From contig NC_058044.1 of the NCBI RefSeq assembly GCF_020085105.1, forward strand, positions 23,173,206 through 23,237,205: a stretch of 64,000 nt of DNA, read 5' to 3'. How positions within the stretch are numbered: the first letter of the stretch is position 1; the number at the start of each line of letters is the position of its first letter. Below the pieces are notes generated by a model. That model did no database searches. It was not told the origin of the DNA and saw only the letters and a list, made by a program, of their open reading frames with translations. Positions 57,333 to 64,000 of this stretch are shown here, one piece after another. Origin of the DNA: Siniperca chuatsi (Eukaryota > Chordata > Actinopteri > Centrarchiformes > Sinipercidae). The position numbers were made by a program, and so were the translations under genes.

Positions 57333-57705
57333 TATTGTGGGTATTGTGGGTGTGGACACGTTCCACTTCTTCACCACAGTCAACCACAAACAGACACTCA
57401 CAGAAAATACAAAAACACACAGAGAAGACAATCCATATATTGATTTTACAATGTTATTTTATTAGCATAAACTACTAAAATCTACTGGACATGATGTATA
57501 ATTTAATTTACCTTTTTTTATTCTAATAATTTGAAAAATAAATAAATTCAGAATTATTTAAAAACAATTCATTCACAACAACCTGTGAATTCAGCCTTGG
57601 AACAGAAATGTGTCTCAGTGGTGGGTACTGGCTGTTAAGCATAACACAGACTCTTACATTAGAAGAAGATACTGCAATTATCAGTGAAGATGGTCAGCAC
57701 TGAGA

Positions 57706-60113
57706 TCAGACATTGCAATAGACTATTGATTCATCTGTTGAAATGTGTTTAATGGTGGAGTATGTAACCGCTGCAGTACGAGGTGTGGCAGTGCTGCAGT
57801 TGGTGTATTTGTTAAAGCTAACAGTGGAGTAGAAGAGGCCGTCTGGTTGGATCTGAGGCTCTAATGAAACAGTGACACTGGAGTAAATTTTGTCTGCGGG
57901 ATCTCTGCTGGTAACTCGGTGCTGAAGGGGCGATGAGCTCAAGATGCTGTTAGTCCTGCCATCTGATTTTTGATATTCATTGGCTGTTGAAGAGGAAGTG
58001 ATGATGTGGTGTGTGTCTTGTTTCTGACTGGATAGTGTTGCATAAACCGTGTCATGGTCCTCTCCTGTATGGAAAGTGACACATACAACATATAAATGAT
58101 ACATTTAAATTTACATCTTAAATCCCTGTGAAATTAAAACTACTGTTCGGTGCCATAATGCTGCATTAAAAGCAGCGAATAAAAAATGATTAGTTATTAA
58201 TTGATTATTAGTTTTTGTATTATATCCTTCCCCAACATTTTGTTTCAACAGGAAACACATCAAACTAGAAAATGAAAAGTGTGCTTGCTGCTTAGAGCAT
58301 GTCACGTCGTCAAGTCAGTTTTATTTATATAGCCCCAAATCACAAATTAGCCTCAAGGGGCTTTCCAATCTGTACAGCATATGACACCCTCTATCCAAAG
58401 ACCATCGATTTGAATAAAGGAAAACTCTCCAAAAATCCTTTAACAAGGAAAAAAATGAAAGAAACCACAAGAAGACATGCAATAGATTCTGTGAAATTAC
58501 AAATCTTTGTGTCCAGTATCCAGTACCTATAATACATCCATGAGTAGTTGTTTGTAGTGGTTGCTAAGTGGTTGATATGCCTCTCTGGGCAGTGCTAGGG
58601 TGTCCTAGACAGTTGCTATATCACAATGAGATGGTTGCAGGGTGTTTGTTATGGTGTTCAGGCCTGGGTGTTGCTAGGTCATTGCTAGGTTGTTTGGAAT
58701 AGTTGTTAAGGCGAATCTGGATGTTTTCTACCATGGGTGTTTCAAACTCCCACCATATTCTGAAAAGATTATGATATTAGTCTGTTAGTTTTATACCAGA
58801 AGATGGGCTGATGTCTCTGTTTCGATGTCTGAAGAATATTAGAAGGACCATCGCCAGAGCCAGCACAATCACCCCAAGACCTGCTCCAATATACACCAGC
58901 TTCTCTGAAAAAGAGACAACATGACTTCTCAGTGATGATGTATCACTCAGGACTTTGTCTCTAACCCCCATACATATCTACACACAACCATACAATTTCT
59001 TACTTTTGGATGAAGCGTTTGGATTAATTGCCTCATTTGAATTTGATTGTGGCAAGTCACTGTTAGGGTCCTTAATGTTTCCTGAAAGAAAAAAGAAAGA
59101 AATAATTATGTTAATTGTGTTCCTTGTCTCTCATTCACATTTTGTCTGCTGTGTTAGTGTCTCATTTCTTTGCTGTAATGACTGTCTGTAGTGAAAAAAA
59201 GAGATCAGTTTGAGACTCAGTTTTGAGTGAGTGTTGTGAAATATTGGTCACATTAAGTGACATGGAAATGGAACAAAGGTCTTTTAAGTGGTGATGAATA
59301 ACAATGTCATAAAAGATATTCATATACATTTCTGAATCAACTCACCCGCCATGACCGTGAGGACTACTTTATTGTATGTGTCAAAACCAGTTCTCGCTAT
59401 TCCACACCAGTAAGTTCCTACATCATCCTCTGTCAGATCAAGGATGGTCACGTTGAATGTGTTTCCTTCATCTATAATACTGTATTTGGCTTTTGAATCA
59501 GACTTCATTTGTCTGCTACTTATTAGGACGTCTTCATTTCTACACACTCCCTTGCAGAAATATTTGACGTTCGAAAATGCGTTGACGTGAGAGCATTTTA
59601 TTGTGATCTCCTTTCCCAACACTCCTGTTACCGATATAGCTTCAGTCTTCCGCAGCCCTGCGCAAAACACACAGAGCAGCAAAAATGGTCAGATCTTCAT
59701 TCGGTTTGCAACCAGATGTTGACCTCACTAGTTACACTGTACATTTTTTGTAAACTCTAATACCAACTGTTAGACCTATCCTGTTCTTTAAAGCAGTGGC
59801 TCACAAACTTTTAAGGCTTCTGACCCTTTTGCTTTCTGCCCCCCCGACACTCAGTGTTTTGAAAGTCAACAAAGTTTACGGTATAGGCTCAAAAACAACA
59901 GCAAGCCAGTAGGAATTACTGAGAGTCAGAAGGAGCTGCTGGGCCCTCTGACAAAATCAGGAAGGGTGAATTGAAAAAAAAAGACATCCACCTGAGAAAA
60001 CTCACAACCACAAAGACACCAAACATTCAGACAGAGGAAGAGAGACAAAAGGGACAAAATAATTAATCTGTAAATTTACCTCCCAGAAGAAAGACCAAAA
60101 TTAGAACAATCAT
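57706..60113 (-). CDS. CD300/pIgR-like inhibitory receptor C
   Basis: Predicted 296 residues; exons 60113-60080, 59657-59346, 59081-59004, 58904-58797, 58064-57706, all GT-AG and in phase. Signal peptide MIVLILVFLLGG. One Ig V domain (about 12-115): KEITIKCSHV, KYFCKGVC and DVGTYWCGIAR, with the second cysteine pair of the CD300 family. Stalk of about 26 residues. Membrane span KLVYIGAGLGVIVLALAMVL followed by the stop-transfer RHRNR. The 119-residue tail carries five spaced tyrosines: TVYATL, KIYSSV, LFYSTV, VTYSTI and IVYCNV. Three of them fit the ITIM (I/V/L)xYxx(L/V/I), and TVYATL is ITSM-like. It would act on leukocytes as an inhibitory receptor for lipid or similar ligands; ligand and cell type are not deducible. 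Complete and intact. Confidence 0.82.
58306..58455 (+). repeat. Teleost dispersed repeat in receptor C intron
   Basis: 'gtcaagtcagttttatttat' continuing 'atagccccaaatcacaaatt' and 'gggctttccaatctgtacag' is a repeat I recognise as common in teleost genomes. Family assignment not certain. Confidence 0.5.
58550..58705. repeat. 'ttgctagg' degenerate minisatellite
   Basis: Repeated units around GTTGCTAGGT / GGTTGCAGGGTG / GTTGTTTGG of 20-30 bases, in the receptor C intron just 3' of the TM exon. Confidence 0.6.
59794..59960 (+). repeat. hAT-like element fragment
   Basis: Starts CAGTGGCTCACAAACTTTT, a typical Charlie-type hAT end. The right end is not found, so it is a fragment. Located in receptor C intron 1. 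Confidence 0.4.
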
Positions 60114-61007
60114 CTTCGTGATCCTGATACGATTTGTACGTCTGTCACTTTCCTTATCTCACCATGATTTCACATCTTTGTAATTCTCTCCAAATGAAGG
60201 ACGGCTTTGCAGTTGTCATCGGTTCCTCTTTGTTGTTGCACTTCCTACATTTAGCCAACTTCCGCTGTCTAAATCTCCCTTCAAAACCACTTAAAGCATG
60301 TGGGAGGCATCAAAGCATTCCTCTTCCATCTGTTACCTGTCTCACAGTGAATGTTTAACATCAATTAGGCCTTTAAATAATTAACACAAGGACACCCTCA
60401 GATATTACTACTTGGTTTATTATGGTGAAATATTTAGACAGTGGTTAAAACATCCAGTTTGCTCTTCTCTGGGGATTTTGTTAACTCTGACAGCTTAAGT
60501 TATGAGTCCTGCTCAGACTGCAGTATCTCTTTATCTCTTTGTCTTTTCTTTTGTTTGTGCCATCCAAAATGGTGCATTTTCTTCTACAAAATCACAAAAC
60601 ACAGCAAAAACTAACACTATAACTACTTGACTTACTAAAGATCCTGAATCGTTAACTTTTGAATTGACCAACGTCTCTTCAACTCTTTGTTTCATCCATA
60701 CACAGTAAAGTTTATTACAACCTGGGTCTTATTGTTGCTGTTTTAGCCATCATTCCTATTAATAATAATAACGCATTGCTCTCCAAGTTAATTGGTGAGA
60801 TCTGGGAACATGGCAACAAGAAAAACAAAGGATAACAATAAAGTTACGGACTTTCTGTTAGACTTTGTTGCAGTGAAGTCACCATGTTCCCAGTTCTCAG
60901 CAATTACTTTTGTGAGTGCAAAGTTATAATAACTGAAAGAAACGATGGCCAAAACTTTAAAAATAAGACCAAAGTTGTAATTAACCTAGAATTATCCTTT
61001 AACAGTA

Positions 61008-64000
61008 TCAACAGTTAATCTGTTCTTTGACTCCCAGAGGTCCATATTTAGGCCCGCTGTTTCCCTGAAGGCTGTGATAGATGTGCTCCTCTAACCGGCT
61101 GAGATCCAGATGTTGGTACTGACAGATGTGCCCTGGTACATCCACATCAACATATTCCCCGAGGCCGAGAGTGACAGTGGACTCCCGGTGCTTTGATGTG
61201 AAGTGGGGGCAGAGGTCAGGTGGTGGCGGCGGTAAAGCTGAAAGATCAGGGCAGTCTGGAGACGAACAGCTGCAGCGGTGCTCAGGTTCAGTTATTACAC
61301 CAGGCATCATTGTCTCGTAGTCAGATGATGTCTGTGGGATGAACAGAAACCTGCTGACAGTGAACTGCTTCTTGCATGAGAGATCATTATTCTCTATATG
61401 AAAATTCGTATTTGGACAATGTGGTATTTTCAGCAGGCAAACTAGAGCCATGCTAGTGGCTGTGTGAGGCTGTACTTAGGCCCAGCAGAGCTTTGAGCTA
61501 AATACCAGTGCTAACATGCTGATGTTCAGCAGGTATAATAATTACCATATTTACCATCTTACGTTAGTGTGTTAGCTACTGCGTAGATGATGTGCACCTC
61601 GTCAAAAATTTAACTACACGTCAGGGCTATGGCCTCGGTGGAGATATCACGTGGGGACTGCAGGAACTGTGATTGACGATTAGGGAAGTTAGAGAAAGAC
61701 TTTCAGTAGTCTTCTCCTTTTCAGTAACAAACATCTAATAAAGCAATTGCACTGCAAACCTGCTCACTGCTCTACAGCAAAATAATGTCATCTGGTTACC
61801 TGGATGTAACTCCAGTTCTATAAATCTGTGTGTGTAGCTCACCGTTGCTCTGTATCTCTGAGTAAATTAAAGCCAGTGTTAAAGAGATGATCAATCTAAG
61901 CCGTAGGCACCTACTGACCACCAAACTTATTACAATTCATCCTGAGGGGGATGTGAACATCTATACCAAATTTCATGCCATTCCATCCTCTAGTTGCTGA
62001 GATATTTCAGTCAGGCTAAAAGTGGTGGACTGACCAGCATTGCCATACCTACCGCTGCTAGTGTGGCTAAAAGTTTCTGTCATGGACATACCTCTCTATT
62101 TAGGTGTGGGCCTGATCTTCTGTGTTTAACAGCCAGCAGAAGACAAAGTGTAAACAGACACACACACAGTATCGCTGCCACACACATCACTGTAGTCAGG
62201 TACAGCGGCAGGTGGAACTCTGCAGGAGAGAAAAACAACTGAAGTTGCCTGGCACACACGTAAAATGATGAATACTATGAATACAGATGGATGCACAAAC
62301 ATACACACACACATATCACTCACTCTCCATTGTGAAATCAGGTTTGGGTGATACAGTTACTGGAAAGTGCAAATATAAAAAAAACCCCAGTAAGTAAGCC
62401 ACAGTACATATATATATACATACAGCTCTGGAAAAAATTAAGAGACCACTGCAATTTTTTCTTAAATCAGCATCTCTACAAGTATGGAAGCCATTCCATT
62501 CCAATGTCTGTTGAATTCCAACACAGGCACACCTCATTCTACTGAATGAGGTGCTGATTAGGTGATCACCTGAACCAAATCTTATTGAAAAGTTGAAAAG
62601 GAAAGTTTTGAGTGAGGAAAAGAAGGGTTCAATTCTGGCTTTACTGGCAGAGGGATACAGTCAGCGTCGGGTTGCTTCCATCCTTAAAATTTCAAAGACG
62701 GCGGTTCATAAGAACAAGGTCAAGCAGCAGACATTGGGGACAACAAAGCTACAGACCAGCAGAGGGTAATCAGCAATCAAGGTGTGGATGGAGGACCACC
62801 AGATCAAGACCCTGTCATGGCCAGCCCAATCTCCAGACCTGAACCCCATCAAGAGGAAGATGGATGGTCACAAGCCATCAAACAAATCCGAGTTGCTTGA
62901 ATTTTTGCACCAGGAGTGGCATAAAGTCACTCAACATCAAAGTGAAAGACTGGTGGAGAGCATGCCAAGACGCATGAAAGCTGTGATTCAAAATCAGGGT
63001 TATTCCACCAAATATTGATTTCTGAACTCTTCCTAAGTTAAAACATTAGTATTGTGTTGTTTAAAAATGAATATGAACTTATTTTCTTTCCATTATTCGA
63101 GGTCTGACAACACTGCATCTTTTTTGTTATTTTGACCAGTTGTTGATTTCGGCAAATAAATGCCCTAAATTACAATATTTATATTTGGAATTTGGGAAAA
63201 ATGTTGTCAGTAGTTTATAGAATAAAACAAAAATGTTAATTTAACCCAAACACATACCTATAAATAGTAAAACCAGAGAAACTGATAATTTTGCAGTGGT
63301 CTCTTAATTTTTTCCATAAACACACACAGAGCTACTGTACCTGATGTACTGTGTAGTTACACAGATCTTACTTACTGTAATGTGTGAGATGTTCTGCAGG
63401 GTTTGCTGTTGTTGAAGGGCAGCAAAAGGATAATCAGTTTACAAAAACGTGTGCAGTTGTAATAACCTGTAATAACCTATATGTATACTAGCATTTTTGT
63501 AGAAATCGAAAGTTCAAAGAAAAGAGGAACATGTACAGTATGGAAAAAGTAACATTACTTAGTTCTCATTTAGAGTATGAGCAGCCTGATATTTTTAGAT
63601 CACAATTACCAGGTGGACAGAAACAACACAGTGTCTGTCTTGTAAGCTACCTATTTAGCTGTAGCTGTAAGCTACCAACCAGAAACCACATTTTATTATA
63701 TGCATATGGATGACATGTGCATAACAGAAGACCACTTATAAGCAGTTAACATAGTGATCCTGTGCTGGGACATACTGTACCTTTGGAAACATTCAGTTGT
63801 ATGAAACTGATATGATCAGGGTGGGAGCTGACGTCCACCCCACATCGGTACGTCCCGCTGTCCTCTGAGAGGAGTTTGTCCACCCTGACAATGAAGAAGG
63901 CTCCGGTGATGTTGTCATACAAAGAGAAACGTCCGTTTCTTTCCCACTGGTTGTGTTTGTCTGTCCGTATCAGGGGATTGGAGGACACATTGTCATCATT
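61008..64000 (-). CDS. CD300/pIgR-like receptor D with ITAM-like tail (partial)
   Basis: The 5' part lies beyond the window. Visible exons: Ig V domain end 64000-63781 (GRFSLYDNITGAFFIVRV, SEDSGTYRCGVDV), stalk 63405-63376 and 62359-62324 (ITVSPKPDFTMEKF), membrane exon 62219-62092 (LYLTTVMCVAAILCVCLFTL, then CLLLAVKHRRS), and tail 61331-61008 ending GVKEQINC. The tail has SDYETM (a YxxM, PI3-kinase type), GEYVDV, and a YQHL ... YHSL pair separated by nine residues, which fits an ITAM spacing (YxxL/I, 6-12, YxxL/I). No charged residue lies inside the membrane span, as expected if the receptor signals through its own tail rather than an adaptor. A Tc1-like insertion and a family 1 MITE lie in its introns. 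Confidence 0.72.
61446..62073 (+). repeat. MITE-like repeat, family 1, copy D with insertion
   Basis: Left part 61446-61570 and right part 61915-62073 match copy A. Between them is about 340 bp of unrelated sequence including 'ctggttacctggatgtaact', which looks like another repeat inserted into the MITE. The right end of the copy is 18 bases from the donor of the receptor D membrane exon (62091/62090). Confidence 0.7.
62423..63319 (+). mobile_element. Internally deleted Tc1-like transposon
   Basis: Inverted ends share GGAAAAAATTAAGAGACCAC (left 62431 onward; right inverted, ending near 63316), and a TA dinucleotide precedes the left end. Inside, 62603-62740 encodes the helix-turn-helix part (EEKKGSILALLAEGYSQRRV, ASILKISKTAVHK), and 62782-63018 the C-terminus (WPAQSPDLNPI ... 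AVIQNQGYSTKY). The central catalytic region is missing, and the final acidic residue normally following DLNPI is a lysine. The copy is dead, about 0.9 kb long, and lies in a receptor D intron. Confidence 0.85.

Overview
The window looks like nuclear DNA of a ray-finned fish, probably a spiny-rayed (percomorph) teleost. The genes are short multi-exon vertebrate genes with GT-AG introns. Long CA/GT microsatellites are frequent, and there are many DNA-transposon fragments and LINE tails of teleost type. Gene content corresponds to human chromosome 19p13: a TNF-ligand pair (TNFSF14 type plus a CD70/TNFSF9 type), then TMED1 and DNM2 arranged tail to tail, then a cluster of CD300/pIgR-like immunoglobulin receptors.

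Layout. 1-5.5 kb: flank with mobile DNA. 5742-6881 (+): a three-exon TNF ligand with a TATA box and an AU-rich 3' UTR. 7.3-13.2 kb: repeat-rich, including a possible solo LTR and a 5'-truncated LINE. 13485-15787 (-): tnfsf14 (LIGHT), six coding exons. 16.5-22.1 kb: no convincing gene; it holds a TTAA-flanked element and a trinucleotide array. 22284-26198 (+): tmed1, five exons. 29576-49460 (-): dnm2 (dynamin 2), 20 coding exons plus a second, mutually exclusive exon 10 and a probable alternative last exon. 51.7-64 kb (-): four CD300/pIgR-like genes. Gene A has two Ig domains and an inhibitory tail but no obvious membrane exon. Gene B is decayed. Gene C is a complete inhibitory-type receptor. 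Gene D has an ITAM-like tail and runs off the window.

Functionally there is an immune block (two TNF ligands and four Ig receptors) on both sides of two housekeeping membrane-traffic genes: tmed1 (ER-Golgi cargo) and dnm2 (endocytic vesicle scission). The most notable observations are: two single-base frameshifts in otherwise well-preserved dnm2 exons; two GC-AG introns in dnm2; near-identical 5' halves of the alternative dnm2 exons; CA/GT arrays placed just inside many 5' splice sites; the TM-less inhibitory Ig gene; the ITAM-like single-chain receptor; and several nested or multi-copy DNA transposons with visible target-site duplications. All exon boundaries were read by eye from splice motifs, phase and protein similarity recalled from memory; no alignment was run.
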